Shown here one piece after another: positions 24,189 through 37,445 of a stretch of 64,000 nt of DNA. Within the stretch, counting starts at the first letter, position 1, and each line of letters starts with the position of its first letter. A model generated the notes under the pieces. It saw only the letters and a program-made list of their open reading frames with translations. It searched no databases and was not told the origin of the DNA. The stretch is from Absidia repens (lineage: Eukaryota > Mucoromycota > Mucoromycetes > Mucorales > Cunninghamellaceae), in the NCBI GenBank assembly GCA_002105175.1, contig MCGE01000002.1, positions 1,922,001 to 1,986,000 of the forward strand, given 5' to 3'. The position numbers and the translations under genes are program-made.

Positions 24189-25019
24189 GGCGTAGCGTCG
24201 AGTGATGAATGTATATATGCAAGAGTAAGATTGAAGAGACAAAAAAGCAAGAAAGAAAAATAAGAAGAGAAGGGAAAAAAAAAAAAAGAAAAGGTGAAAA
24301 AGAGAGGGAAGAGAAGGGTCAAATAAAATCACAAAGAAAAATGTTTTTTTGTGGGTACAAAAAAAAAAGGGGGAGGTGGGATTGAAAATAAGAAAACCGA
24401 CTACCAAATCCCATTAATTTCGGGTTATCATACGGAGGACCAGGGGGGTGATAAAGTACCATTGTAACCAACTAATATGATGGTTTATGGATTCTTCTTT
24501 TTTATTCATTTGTGTTATAAAGGGAATAACTGGGGTAAACAGCTAAGCAAGCACAGGCATATCTCAACCAAGAGCGGCGGTTCAAAAAAGTAAGATTATT
24601 GGCTGTTTGAGTTGGTCTGTGCATTAATCCCCATATTACCTCCTGTTGACGGTAGACAGAGTTGCGTACAGTAGATATTCCATACAATTGGTATGATATC
24701 CGAGAAAAAGATCATTGATCATAGTAAACCTTCATATATCGGTAATAACCCGGTAATAGATGTCATTTTTACTAAATATATGTGAAAGCGAAACAATCAA
24801 ATTAAAGTAAATTAAAAAACAAGACAAAGACAATATAGTTGTAAGAACACCAAACTGATGTTGATTTGATGATTTTATTTCTCGTGACGATAGACAGATA
24901 TATACAAAATATCGGCAAAAAACCGGTAATAAAAATAAAAATAAAAAGAGCTAATGAACCATAAAGGCAGCAGTAAATAATTTTGTACAAAGTGAGGGGA
25001 AGGGGGAGGGGTGAATATA
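24189..25019. other. Upstream region of the Rua1-like gene
   Basis: Promoter side of the Rua1-like gene and 3' flank of the F-box gene. Poly-purine tracts immediately upstream (24240-24400) look like transcribed leader or nucleosome-depleted DNA. No gene recognised. Confidence 0.5.
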
Positions 25020-27079
25020 TTAAAAATATTGGGTATCTAATCCTTGAGCAAAGTCCATCACCAGCACTGTATAATCCTGGCTTGCACTAAAATGAATTCA
25101 TAACGGAGTTAGTCAAAATTCAACTTGAATGAATATATCTTTTTTCTCACCTGACAATCTTGGTTTTATCAAAGTGTACGTCCAGCACCCAACTTGCATG
25201 ACCACTTTGGAAATTCAATAAACATGCACCCGATCTACATATACAAAACATTCGATAAATCGTTGGTTCAATACTATTTTTTTTTTTTTTGTTCACTTAC
25301 CTGATATCGTAGACACGAATACTTTGATCATAACTGCATGATATGATTCGGTCTTCATCAAAATGCAGTGACCTAACCAAATCAGTGTGACCTAGAATGA
25401 ATCAAATAAAAAGGAGGAGACAGATGAGTATAAATTTATGACATATGATATATTGACTGTGACCAACTTACCTTCATACACCATAGTACATTCCCCAGTC
25501 TATAAAAGTGCCAAAAGAATTGGAAGGGAGAAAATAAATGAATTTGGTTAGATGTTTTATAATAAATAAAATGACTGGTAATTGTTTTGTTTTTCTTTGC
25601 TTACCTCGGCATCAAAAGCTCTTATGGTTCTATCTGCACTACCAGTGATAATCCGTTTGCCATCAAATTGTACACAGGCTAATCCTCTTGTGTGACCGGC
25701 TAACTGACGAATACATTCACCTGTTTTCACATCCCACATTTTGACCAAGGTATCACCGGAAGCAGAGACAATAATATTCCCATGTAACTGTACAGCATTG
25801 ACAGGACCTTGATGTCCAGAAATAGTTCGTAAAAGATCCCCAGTATTGACATCCCATATCTTGATTGTTGAATCCTTGCTACAACTGACAATATATCGAT
25901 CGTCTAGTGATAAATCCAAAACACCTGCAGAATGGCCCTATATCACGATTTTTCAAAATAAAATAAAATAAAATAAAAATAAATGAGATATATGTGTATG
26001 TGCGTATGTATGTATGTGTGTATGTGATTACCTTTAAAGACTTGATCGGTTGTAAAGTTTCCATGTCCCACATAATCAAAGTCGTATCTGATGATCCAGA
26101 AACCATAATTTTGTCATTGAATTGTAAGCAAAGCACACTAGCACGATGACCAGGTAAAGTACGGATACATCGGTAAGTGTCCATATTCCAGATTTTAATC
26201 GTTCGGTCCCTGCTACCCGTTATGATTTTTTGTTTGTCGAATTGTAAGCAGTATACTGAGTCACGATGTCCCACGAGATAATGTGTGTTGACTTTCCCGT
26301 TCGTCCATCGATTGGCTAGTTGATAACGCTGTTTGTAGATATGAAACCAATCCAAATCCATAGTAGGTAATAACTGTGATGGAGAAGGTTGCCAATGCTG
26401 TTCCATAACACGACGTCGCCAAATATCATTGTTACAGGACAAATCATGAATACCACGCGATACAGATGAGAGTTGAACCAAGGATAGTGTGTCCAGATAG
26501 GAAATAATATGTATTGAGAGTTCATATGGTAATTCAAGAAGGAAATCTAGATGAAAATATAATCAGATTAGTAAACTATTTCTCCTTTTTTGGGAAAGGG
26601 AGGAGAGGAGACATGACAGGAGAGGGAGAGAAGTCATCATGCTTTTCTATACCTATTCTTTTTGTGCCAGAAAGGGGTTCGTCGTATATCGAAGAATGAT
26701 TTTGACTGACGGAGTGTGATTGAAATGAGTGTCGTTGCCGCTGACGTTGTTTTTGGTACCGAGGAGGAGATACATAGAAAGCCACTTTGGAAGCTTGAAG
26801 AGCAGGAGAACCTCTTCCTAAAGATGAAGTCCCGTGATTTCGTTTTTTGATACATCTTGTAGGTGTTTTGACTCCAATAGAATGACTACCAGACACACCA
26901 CCATGACCAAGCATGAAGCGCTGAGGGTAATGAGGCATAATATCAGGTCGATGTAAAGGAGGAGCTTCAGACATGTCCAGATCGTGACTTAGTACGGGTG
27001 AAGTCACAGGTATCATCATGTGAGAAGAATTCGACTTGCTACTACCAAAGGTACTGCAATCATCTTGTGGATAGATCAT
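25020..27079 (-). CDS. F-box/WD40 repeat protein, SCF substrate receptor
   Basis: Exons 27079-26653, 26546-26032, 25937-25605, 25499-25472, 25391-25301, 25234-25151, 25086-25020; 514 residues. The architecture is that of Cdc4/Met30/Pop1/beta-TrCP adaptors, which present phosphorylated substrates to SCF ubiquitin ligases. A disordered 140-residue head is followed by the F-box (about 145-190: FLLELPYELSIHIISYLD, IHDLSCNNDIWRRR), rebuilt across intron 1. Seven WD repeats then run to the C-terminus, e.g. GHRDSVYCLQFDKQKIITGS, GHRASVLCLQF, GHQGPVNAVQLHGNIIVSAS, GHTRGLACVQFDGKRIITGS, GHTDLVRSLHFDEDRIISCS. The fourth exon is 28 nt. I cannot say which named adaptor is the orthologue. Confidence 0.92.
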
Positions 27080-28315
27080 ATTTATAAAGTGAATAAGGAG
27101 AGTGCGTATGTGTGTGTTTGACTGAGTGAATGTATAAGTAGTTTGTAGATTGTGTGAGAGTTGTGCGGTTGGGTGTGTGAGTGTGTATGGTGATAATGAC
27201 GAAAGGAGGTATAAGAAAAAAAGAAAGAGAGAAGAAAAAGGAAAAAGAAATGAAATATGTGAAATAAATATTCCCCAAACAAAGCAAGTCAAAACATGTG
27301 CAGCAGGAGCGGGGTTGTAGATTTTGCAAAAAAAGAAAGGCGATTACCGTACATGGTAGCTTGTTATTTTTGCCTGCCCCTATTTTAGGAAATCATATTA
27401 TAGTTTCCTCCTTTCGATCTTCAAAGTCAACCTGATCTCATTTTTGAATAAATTTATGAAAGAATATTGCTACTATATTAGTAATGTATGATTTCTTCAA
27501 GTCAACGACATTGTCATATTGTAATCATATCATATGTATCATAATGAAGCAGCAACGGCCCTGTAATGATACGTACAGTATCAGTTTAGGACGCACAGTA
27601 CATACCATGTGTCTCGAAGACACTAATACACTGTAATGCTGCATCCAGATTGTACGGTATACTGCACAGATCATTGACAGTACTGTAAAGTATTCTATCA
27701 TACTTCCATAAACTAGAGCTACCATCACCCTGGATTTTTAAACTTGCAGTGAGTCACCACACTGTATACATTATATTATTACTGCATAAAATTGGATCGT
27801 TACATGTATGATATCATACTGCTCTAATCAAAGCATATATCCATATGTACAATAGATATATTTCATTGAAAAAGTTCCCCCCTAATTATCAACAATGACA
27901 ATGACAATGACAATGACAAAATGACAAAAAAAAAAAAAAACTACTGACAAGGCAACTGCAATGTATTCAAGCACAGTTAGCAAATGACCTTCCAACCCCA
28001 CTGAAGTATTGTAGTACTATATTATATGAAAATATCTATGTCATCACTTACCAATAAAAAGTCCCACCAATCCAATTACATGAACTTTAGTCATTAATAC
28101 TCAATGTAGTGAAAGAAATAAAAGGTTTCTCTTGTTAGACCCTACCCTGCATAACTTGGACACTAGATATTTTTTTCATGCGAGGTATAAATCTAAGAGC
28201 TGACAATTTAATCTCCGCTATAAAAAAGTGGAGGGTTTTGAGTGGTGTATCTGCTTCCAATTTTTTTTTTTTTCCCTTTTCCTTCCACGAACTCAACGCT
28301 CGAATAATTATAGCC
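27080..28315. other. Divergent intergenic region rich in ACAGT/ACTGT motifs
   Basis: 1.2 kb between the F-box gene and the NAD(P)H-hydrate epimerase gene. Many ACAGTA/TACTGT words lie between about 27570 and 27770, (ACAATG)n repeats at 27892-27917, and a T-rich tract just before the epimerase ATG. No gene seen. Confidence 0.5.
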
Positions 28316-29338
28316 ATGACTTTAAGAGTAAGTTTCAAATTGATATACATAATTAAAATATATGTATATATTTTTAATCGTGTATTTTTTTTTATATAGA
28401 TGTTGTCACAAAAAGTAGCTCAAGCTGTGGATGAAGAGCTAATGTCGGCACAAGGTGGATTTTCTATTGATCAGTTAATGGAGCTAGGTAAGTCCAGTTG
28501 TATATATCAGCTATTGTAAAACATTATAATATTAATTTTTATTATCAAAATAATAGCTGGCCTAAGTGTGGCTCAAGCGATTCAAAAATCATTTGATGTA
28601 TCAAGCCATCCACGTGTTTTTATCTGCGTTGGTCCTGGTAAGCATAAATAATTAAATCACGGTAAACCCCTGTATACTATGTTTAGCTCACCTATCAAGT
28701 TATTATCACGCGCTGCAATAACACAATCAACATTAGGCAACAATGGTGGTGATGGTAAGGTTTTCGAAAATTTGGATGAAAATTATTATCAAACTAAATA
28801 ACTCACTAATATCTTCTCTTGTTTCTCTGTACGAAACTTAGGACTGGTGGCTGCTAGACACTTATCACACTTTGGATACAAACCTTCGATTTACTATCCA
28901 AAACAACCTAACAAGGACATTTATAAGCGGCTTTTGACACAATGTGAAAACCTGGGAACAACAATGGTGGGCATGGATCAATTTGAACAACACCTAAATG
29001 GACAAACGGATGTGGTAGTGGATGCCGTCTTCGGATTTAGCTTCCATGGTGATGTGCGGGATCCTTTCCGGAATGTTATTTCGGCCTTCCAGCAAACCCA
29101 GAAACCAATTGTATCTGTCGATATTCCGTCGGGATGGGATGTTACTACTGGGCCTACTGAACAAGTCTCCTTCCAACCGCAAGTCTTGGTCTCTCTCACT
29201 GCTCCTAAACAATGTGCATCTCACTTCAAAGGCAATCGTCACTTCCTCGGTGGACGGTTTGTTCCCCCTGCTTTAGCGGAGAAGTACCAATTTGATATTC
29301 CAAACTATCTCGGTGCTGATCAAGCGGTGGAAATTTAG
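28316..29338 (+). CDS. NAXE: NAD(P)H-hydrate epimerase (YjeF N-terminal domain)
   Basis: Exons 28316-28327, 28400-28487, 28557-28637, 28737-28754, 28842-29338; 231 residues. The enzyme interconverts the R and S forms of hydrated NAD(P)H, letting the dehydratase repair the damaged cofactor. Family motifs are present: AGLSVAQAI, VGPGNNGGDGLVAARHL across the 18-nt exon 4, DVVVDAVFGFSFHG, and VDIPSGWDV containing the catalytic Asp region. Length equals the stand-alone eukaryotic epimerase, with no fused kinase/dehydratase domain. The first exon codes only four residues; an in-frame Met at the start of exon 2 is an alternative start and would lose almost nothing. Localisation is not clear. Confidence 0.94.
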
Positions 29339-29811
29339 TTTATTATTAGTATCTTATCCTGTAGCTTATCTGTACCTTTTTTCTCTCTTTTAAAACCCAT
29401 ACTTGTCAATAAAGTACACCGCTATTCTAGTTTATACGTCCCCCACTTCCTTTTAGATCGATTAATTCACCAAAACTTTATTTTTTATGATGCTTCGTTT
29501 GATGCAATATAATCAATAAAAAAAAAAGCAGTTTCTGCAGTATTTTACCCTTCTCCATCATTCTACATGTATTTCACAACTGATTTAATGATACAAACAT
29601 ACTTTTATTTTTTATTTACATATAACAAAAATTTAAGACTATTATATAATAAAGACATTGTAATCTAACTATACAAAATGCTATGCTACTAAATGGTCTA
29701 AATGGGGCAAGACCTATCTATCGTACTAAAATAATGTAAAAAGGGTGGAGAGAGAGAGAGAGTAAGAGAGGAAGGTCTAATTTATTTTCTATCTATGATT
29801 TCATTTCTAAT
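29339..29811. other. Convergent intergenic region, epimerase / PABA synthase
   Basis: Two 3' flanks: AATAAAGTA at about 29409 fits the epimerase transcript, and AT-rich DNA with a GA-rich run (29748-29767) lies nearer the PABA synthase stop. No gene seen. Confidence 0.5.
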
Positions 29812-32800
29812 CTAATATTGCTGTTCCAGATATTCTGCAACACTCGGGGCCACACTCTTCGTTTTCAGTAAAGTTTCTTTCCATTCTTGTTCAGGATCGG
29901 ATAAGAAGGTTATGGCACCACCGCCTCCAACAGAGAGTTCAACTATGAAGGTGAATTCAACAATTAAATTAGTTTTGCTCATCAACTTTTTCCATTTCTT
30001 TTTCGCTTACCTTTGCCTGATGATTTCATTGTAGCTACCGCTGTTCGAATCACTACATTGAAATCAGCATTACCAGCTAAAGACAAATAGCCTAGACATC
30101 CAGAATAGACACCCCGTCGCTTTTGATGTTCCAATTGATCTAAAAGTTGTACTGACCGTAGCTTGGGCGCACCAGTCATTGATCCTATCAATGTAAACGT
30201 TAGTGATCATGAATTTCTTCCTTTCAATATTCACTACCACAGCACCACCCACCCAGTCTTTGTATATATTTTTCTTTTACCTGGAGGGAAACACTTTCTT
30301 AACGCATCAACGCAATTGATATGTGGTCGAAGGGTACCGCGTACAGTTGACACCAAGTGATGCACCTTTTCATAAGTTTCCACATGCATCAGCTTTGGGA
30401 CTTGAACACTGCTGGGATCACATACTTGGGCAAGATCATTTCGAATCAAATCCACAATCTAGACAAAGATGAAACAGTTATTAATCTTATTCCTTTTTCC
30501 CACTCTTCTGCCAGTCCGTCAAATCTATTATCCCTTGTTTGTTTCTTACCATTAAATTTTCAGCCCTTTCCTTCACATCTTCCCATAAGCATTGTTTCCG
30601 TTTAACTTCCTCTTGCGCTTTGAGTTGCTCACAGGAGAGACCAAAATCACATTCATGAGGTGGGCATTGACATTGGAGAGCACGAGCCATAGTGCCTTTG
30701 ATGGGTTTCATTTCCGCCACACCACGATCTACCTTCAAAAAGCGTTCGGGACTTGAGCTGAGAAGACCAAATGAAGGAAGATCACGACCGCCAGCGAAAT
30801 GTAATAATGCGGAAAAGGGTGCTGGGTTGTTTTTTCGTAAATGGTGTGTATAAAGTTTCCATAACTTATAAATGCCTAGGTCACCGTCACCATCACTGAC
30901 ATTTCCATACGCATCATCATCACTAGGGAGTTCAAGTCGGAACCTTGTTGTCAGACATATTTCGTATGATTCGCCTTCCTTGATTTGTTGTACACATTTT
31001 TGAATCGAGTCCAGGTAAGCATCATGTTGTACATTGGCAGTAAAGAGATCAGAACCAACAGGAGCATCTTGTTCTAGTAGCGATGATTTCGGAATAGGCG
31101 TAGTACAAGTTGATGAGTTGGGTGTAAGACTAATAAATTCATCTGCCCGTTGTCGTCGTCGAATGTTTTCTATGGTATGTAAGATAGTTTTCTCAGCGAC
31201 TTCCATCCATTGCGTCAGGTCATCCAAGGTGTTAAATCCAGGTCCAAAATCGTCAGTGCCATTAATATCCAATTCCTCCTTCAACAGACCGCAGGCATAG
31301 ATTTGCTGCTGCTGGTGATCAAACATCCAAAACCGATCCACAAAATGAAATGCTGCATCCGGTTCTTCCATACATTCGCAGCAATGGAGTCCGTTTCCTT
31401 CGTCTGTTGTTGTCGGCACTGCTTCTGCAGCCTGTTGTGAATGTTGAGTACATTGACAAATTTGCTGAGCCGGTGTCACATAACCATCCATACTTTCTCT
31501 TTTCATTTCATATCCAAAATATCCCGTCAATCCCCCAACAAAGGCCAAATCAGGCTGGAATATATCGTCGTCGTCGTCCATCGTTTTACGGTTAGCGGAG
31601 TAATGAATCGGGACGTGTCCAGTGCGTTTCATCCACCTTGAAATATAGTCAAAGAGGGTATCATTGTCTTGTAAATAAATGACTGCTTCCTTTCCACTTC
31701 GGTAATGAAGATTCACTTGGCGGTGAAGAGTAGAGTAGCGCAGTGTCATTGCCGGTTCCACAGAAAGTATAGACATTTGTGAATATGGTGATGATTTCTA
31801 CAGGTGAATATGACATAAAAAATATACAAGTTAGTAAGTATAACAAGAAGATAAAAAAAATGTATTATTTTATATTCGTTTCTGTCGCTTACCCTACTGC
31901 TATCGAGCCAACTAATTGACTTCACATCTAAACCTTGGACAGTATTGCCGTTCAGTAAATCTTCAACCAAATATTCAGATTCCACCCACCCTGGGAAACA
32001 CCGTTTGACATGAAGAGAAAAAGATGTCGTTGCTGCTGGCGGTGATGGAGATGATGCTGGTGTATCCAGTGTAGGGTTTTCAGTTGTATGCGTAAAATCT
32101 GAATGACAGACGGGTCGCGATATAGATACTGAGCATGCTTGAATCGAGGGATCCAGTGGTGATGTGTTTATAGGTCGATGAACCTATGAAAGAAAGAAAA
32201 GAACATGAATCAATCATCACTGACATCTGACTTTCTCCACTTTTTTACCCTTTCCGACCTAATTTAAATATACCTTTTTCATCCATTGACTAGTTTCGAG
32301 AATGAAGTTGTCCATCATTATTTGCCCATGTTCAGTAGATACAGATTCAGGATGGAACTGAACACCCCATAATGGTAAGGTTTTGTGTTGGAAGCCCATG
32401 ACAGTGATCGGTTTCCCAATAAAAGCGTCGGATGCTGTTCCAGATGTTGGTATGGAGGTAGACGGGTGCTGTAAAAAGTGGTTTCGATGATCCATAGTCT
32501 TGAAGTCGTAGTTTTGGTCAGATAAAAAGGTAGAGTTCTTCAGAGCCTCCACATCGGCATCGTCTTCTTCGCAATATGCAGTCAATTCCAAGCAAGAGGG
32601 TAACGCTATCCGAAAAAAAAGGAAAAAAAGAGGGAGTTAATCAATAAGTGAATATTTCTGGTCATTATTTTCTTTTCGTTCTTACTTGATGGATCGACCA
32701 CGAGTGAGTGATACCGGACAGCCCAAAACGGGAATGCGCAACCGTTAAAGATACTTCCATAGCACAAATTACCATCACTACTGAATTGTTTGGTACAATG

Positions 32801-33452
32801 AATTTCTGACATTCGCCCGTGCATGATTCGGGGAGCATAGGTCACCTATGTAGAAATAAAAAGCCAAAGCGGAAGTCAGAAATACAAATTTTACTCCCAT
32901 CATATTCTGTGTCTTTTTGTAGATCATACATTCCCTCCCAATAGATAACCAATTCCTTGGTGACCTAGGCAAATACCAAAGATAGGCCTATGATGTTGTA
33001 GTTGTTGAGGGTCCAATTGAGCTTTCAGGAGGGCTCCACAGATACCAAAATCCTAATTCACCAAAAAGGAATATTTTAAAAATGACTGAGCCAATGAAAC
33101 CATATTTTCTATGCACTTTACTGTCAAGTAGTTCTCTACTTACTGATTCTCGTTCCGGTCGTCCAGGTCCGGGTGATATTATAATGCAATCGAAATGTGG
33201 TAAAATATTGGTGGAGAAGTCGGTCCTATATCAGGATAAAAGACAAACGTTTGGTCGTAAATAGACTACCCCACAAATCCATTTGTCTTCAAGAGGTCTA
33301 ATATTTCATTTTTTGCTTTTTTACCAGGTAAATTGATCGTTTCGGATCACTGCCACCTGACAATGAATCAGTTGCAATAAGTTAAAGGTATAGGAGTCAT
33401 AATTGTCTATGATTAGTGTCTTGATACATTTGATCGATTCATTGCAAGACAT
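29812..33452 (-). CDS. Bifunctional aminodeoxychorismate (PABA) synthase, PabA-PabB fusion
   Basis: Ten exons: 33452-33325, 33225-33144, 33052-32930, 32845-32686, 32605-32274, 32183-31893, 31797-30550, 30458-30281, 30184-30011, 29942-29812; 948 residues. It converts chorismate plus glutamine to 4-amino-4-deoxychorismate for folate synthesis. The N-terminal glutamine amidotransferase shows [20 protein letters not shown], the nucleophile motif FGICLGHQ and the His-Glu pair in VQFHPESVS. The C-terminal chorismate-binding domain shows the family signature [18 protein letters not shown] and ADFNVVIRT. The [10 protein letters not shown] motif carries the lysine typical of PabB; anthranilate synthase has Ala there. 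A 100-residue Ser/Pro linker separates the halves. Longer than the yeast enzyme because of inserts in both domains. Confidence 0.95.
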
Positions 33453-33867
33453 TTTCGAATGAATAGAAAATAAAATGATAAAAATAAAAGTGTCAAAAAG
33501 TGGGAAGAAAAAGGCTAAAATGATCGAAGGTACTGGGAATCAAAATGTACTTTTTATCCAATGAGAGGAAAAATAGATGCACGTCACATCTGATTGTTCT
33601 CTTGAAACCATCATATGCATGAATCAAAAGATGTGACCATAACATGTATATATAAAATAAGTTTGGAACGACATACAATAAAAAAAAAAAGAAGAATCAA
33701 GTTTATTAAAAAGAAGAAAAAGAGTGTACAAAAAATGCTATATAAATAGTAAAATAAAAACAAAGATGGGCGGGGTTGAGGTGGGTGACAACAGGAACGC
33801 AAATTCAGCAAAGGAAAAAGAAAGGGATATAACTACTAAACTATTTTTGCCCACCGTTTGTCGTTAT
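33453..33867. other. Intergenic region, PABA synthase promoter / TUP1 3' end
   Basis: 415 bp, AT-rich, with short A and T tracts. No gene or distinct site seen. Confidence 0.5.
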
Positions 33868-36211
33868 CTAGTTGTTGATAGGCTCGAAGCTCCAAATCCT
33901 TGCACGGTTATCTCCAGATCCAGTAGCAAACAAAGGTCTTCGGCCCGGACTAGCAGCCACAGAGATAACTAAAACAGAATATAAATAATACATAAGTGAT
34001 GAAGAAAAAAAAAAAAAAAAAGTATTTACCAGAATTCTTGTGACCTTGTAGCATGAATTGAGTTTGACCAGTACGAGGATCCCAGAATTGCACCCCTCGA
34101 TCTTTTGACCCAGAAACGATCCAATTACCATCCGGCGTAGTAGCCACCGATAAGACGAAATCTTTGTGGCCAGTAAACACTTGTCGGAAAGCATTGTTGT
34201 TGGAACCCAGCTGCCATAAGCGCAAAGACTTATCCAAACTACCACTGACCAAGGTTTTACCATCAGGCATAAAGGCTACAGAGTAAACACTATCCTTGTG
34301 GCCTTCTAAACGCTCGAGTTGTTGTCCCGTTTTCGTATCCCAGACGCGTACAATTTTGTCCAAACTGCCTGCCGCCACAAGCAGACCATCAGGAGAGATC
34401 GCAACGCTTGTTACACCAGGGTCCTTTTGATCTTGTTCCTTGATGCGTAATATGTGTATGCTTCGACCTTCGTTCCAATCCCAAACCCGCACTGTACGAT
34501 CCCCAGAGCCAGATACGAGTATACCTCCGTCACGACTGAATTCAAGTGAGTAGATATCTTGTTCGTGCCCTTGCAAAACGCGCTTGATACGATTCTTTCC
34601 AATGTCCCATATCTACACAGTATGTCGGAAGGTAAATACTATCAAAATCAGTACCTTCATCCAATAGATTCTTCTAATCCGCAAGGGAGGGTGTACTTAC
34701 TCTGATTTGTTTATCTTCAGCTCCTGTAGCCAAATGCTTTCCATCAGGACTGAAGCTAACGGATCGAATATACAAATCAGTATCGCGGCCAGTACTTTCG
34801 TCTTGAAGAACACTATAACGAAAGAGCAAACAAAAGGTAAGACACATTTCAGTTGTTAATTCTTTCCTTATCAAAACTGACTTACGCAACACGAGCAGCA
34901 TTTGTAGTATCATAGATGTAAGTAGCCTGGTTACATCCCGCAGCAAGATAGCGTCCATCCGCACTGAATTTCACACAGCATACAACGCTACCATGATCAA
35001 ATGTGTGTAGCAAGTCGACCTTCAAATAACGTTGGACTTTTGGATTGAATCTAAATAAGAAGATATTGCAGAAAAGGGGGCTCGTTCAGTTGATGATCGA
35101 TGAATTTTTTTTTAAAAAATGTATAAACTTACAACGCGAACCAATCTTGACCTTCAACTTTCATATTGGCAGGGATTGATTCTGGATCCATTTCAGAGAA
35201 ACCATTTCCGGATGAAATTTCAGCATGTTGCATTGGAGGACCAGAGCCAGGCTTAGCAACAGCGTTGGAAGGTGCACCTAGTAATACAAAAAAAAACCCA
35301 GATCAGAAAAAAAAGCATGATAGCTATATCAGCGTTCATTTTTTACATACGTTGAGCAGGGGGAGAGTGGGAGGTTGAGCAACACCTGTTTGTGGTGAAG
35401 CGTGTTGACGAGGACTGCCATTGGGGTAAGAGGAGCCAGATAAAGGTGGAGGAGGACCATGAGGAGCGGCTGGAGGGAGAGGTTGGGGCGGACCACTTGT
35501 AAACATTGGATGATGCTGAGGAGGAGGATTGGAATCTAGTACTGGTGGTGGTGGTTGTACATAACCATTTGGTGCTATGTTCAACAAAGGAGAAGACGGG
35601 TAAGCGGTCATTCATTTCATTCCAAGCTGCAGCAATCAAATTTACCTCCATTTCCGTATCCTGGACTGCCATTTGGCAAATGTTGACCGTGCTAATCAAT
35701 TCACAGGTAAAAAATATAAAGTCAGTATACAATATGTGAAAGCTTTATTGGTTATAAGTTTGTATAGTAAGTACCTGTTCTAATTGTTGACGCAATCGTG
35801 TAATTTCTTCTTCATATCTAAAATAAAAAGAGTACAGTAAATACAATGACCCTTCTCTATAAATAAATATATATATATATATATATATATATCTAGTCAA
35901 GACCTGTGGCTTACTGTTTCTTCATGACTTGTTGCGTACGCTCCAGATCTACCAAGCTTTGTTGAATATGGCCCATTTCTTGTACTTGACTTGTCACTAG
36001 AAAAGAAGAAGAAAATGTTTGATTAGATTGAGAGCGCGTACATCCCCTGTTTTTTGTTTTTCCTACTTTTAAGTTCAAATTCGTCTCGTTGGCTTTTGCA
36101 GACCATGGCATCTTGAGTCAACTGTTCGAATTCTGACCGGACACTATCCAGAAGTTCCAAAAGTCGGTTTTGAGTTGCAGGTACCATGGGTCTATGATTG
36201 TAAACTGACAT
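33868..36211 (-). CDS. TUP1: General transcriptional corepressor Tup1
   Basis: Ten exons: 36211-36067, 35996-35915, 35817-35775, 35691-35646, 35574-about 35386, 35277-35133, 35050-34886, 34812-34701, 34612-34030, 33968-33868; about 536 residues. Tup1 with Ssn6/Cyc8 represses many gene sets. The N-terminal tetramerisation helix reads [20 protein letters not shown] through [15 protein letters not shown] Pro/Gly/Gln linker follows, then [19 protein letters not shown] and a seven-blade WD40 propeller (e.g. [80 protein letters not shown]). One junction is unsure: the strong donor GTATGT at 35350 breaks frame with the best acceptor. The phase-correct donor is the weaker GTGTTG at 35385; alternatively GTATGT joins an acceptor at 35252. 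Confidence 0.94.
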
Positions 36212-36747
36212 GATCTATAAAGGAGGAGGAGATAAGGTATAAGCCAAATGTTTGTTTTGATGCAGATTTTCAATAGTATGACGTTGATGTCATAAGAGAT
36301 TGAAGTATATTACTTACCGGAAGATGAGGTACGTCCCTTTAAATTGATTAGATACAAGAGAGTATAAAAATAAAAAGGAAAACGAGAAGAAAAATAAACG
36401 TAGAAAAGGGAAAAAAAAAAAAAAAAAAAAAAGTTAAAAGGGGGGAGAAAGAAAAGTAAAAAAATAAATAACGAGGAAGATATGGTTTAATAGGTTTGGG
36501 GGGACAGAAAAAAAAAGGGGGGTGGGAGGAGAAAATAAATTTTCCCGAAAAGTAGCACAAAACCAGCGATCGAATGGAGGCGGTTCAGGAGGCTGCAGCA
36601 CTGCCATATATCAATTGAGGCTATCCAATAAAGATATACATTTTTTTTATTTACATGTCAAAAGATAAAGATAAAAAAAAAAGGGAAGAAAAGGTATATA
36701 TGTATATGGAAGGGAAGAAAAGAAGGGAGGGAGGGACATTAGTCTAT
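36212..36747. other. Intergenic region upstream of TUP1
   Basis: TUP1 leader/promoter with a 24-nt A run near 36410-36432 and long purine tracts; the left-hand part is shared with the 3' flank of the AP-2 sigma gene downstream in coordinates. No gene seen. Confidence 0.5.
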
Positions 36748-37445
36748 CTATTCTAATTTATCCAAATGGTCCAGTCTTGTCAATACAATGTTTTTGCTTG
36801 TTTCTTCAACTTCGCCAGCCAAAAAAACTTCATCCAATATAGCATAAACCTAAACATCGTACCATGAATACGCAAACCCAAACACAACCATCATTAATTG
36901 AATCATCCTTCAGTATCACTAATTCAATCATTATTCACTTTACCTTGTAAAAATTGAAGACAAGGTCTAGTTCACACACGTTCCCAAAGAAAGCATCCAG
37001 TACTTCCACAAAAAAATGAATCGCTTCCAAATATGATAATTCGTTATCGTTAGCATCAACACACACACAGAAGAATAACCCAGCATATCGACGATAAACT
37101 ATCTTGTAGTTTCGAAACTATTGAAAAATATGGTGATCCATGTCAGAATCCTTCAAACCCAAGACGAGTAGAGTGAGAGTTGTAGTATTGCTTACCTCGA
37201 CAAAGTTACTTTGATGTCTTTGATCCCTTGGTGCAATCAAGCGGTGCACTTCACCTTTCAGTTTGACCTTTTCTTCATCTTCGTAAGGAACGTACCATTT
37301 GGCCAATCTCGTTTTACCTTGTCGATTTTGCACCAAGATAAATCTAAGCTATAAAAATAATTTTATAAAGTTAGATTCAAGAGTAGGATTAGTATATAAG
37401 TATACAACGAGGTGTTGGTATATTTGTATCTTCTCGTCTTACCAT
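36748..37445 (-). CDS. APS2: AP-2 clathrin adaptor complex, sigma subunit
   Basis: Exons 37445-37443, 37348-37196, 37117-36944, 36849-36748; 143 residues, the usual size. The small chain of AP-2 works in clathrin-mediated endocytosis at the plasma membrane. The longin-fold sequence is almost textbook: [91 protein letters not shown] and the RDQ..SNFVE stretch favour sigma-2 over sigma-1/sigma-3. The first coding exon is the ATG alone, split immediately by GTAAGA. Confidence 0.96.

Noticed and set aside
23871..24407. Longer hydrophobic N-terminal extension of the Rua1-like protein
   Set aside because: Upstream residues are translation of a poly-purine leader and the extension has no ATG; the start MHNPTEQDV at 24188 is preferred.
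5886..34612. Three WD40 genes (RAE1, F-box, TUP1) as a functional cluster
   Set aside because: They belong to unrelated complexes, are 20-28 kb apart, and are interspersed with unrelated genes; coincidence is the simplest view.
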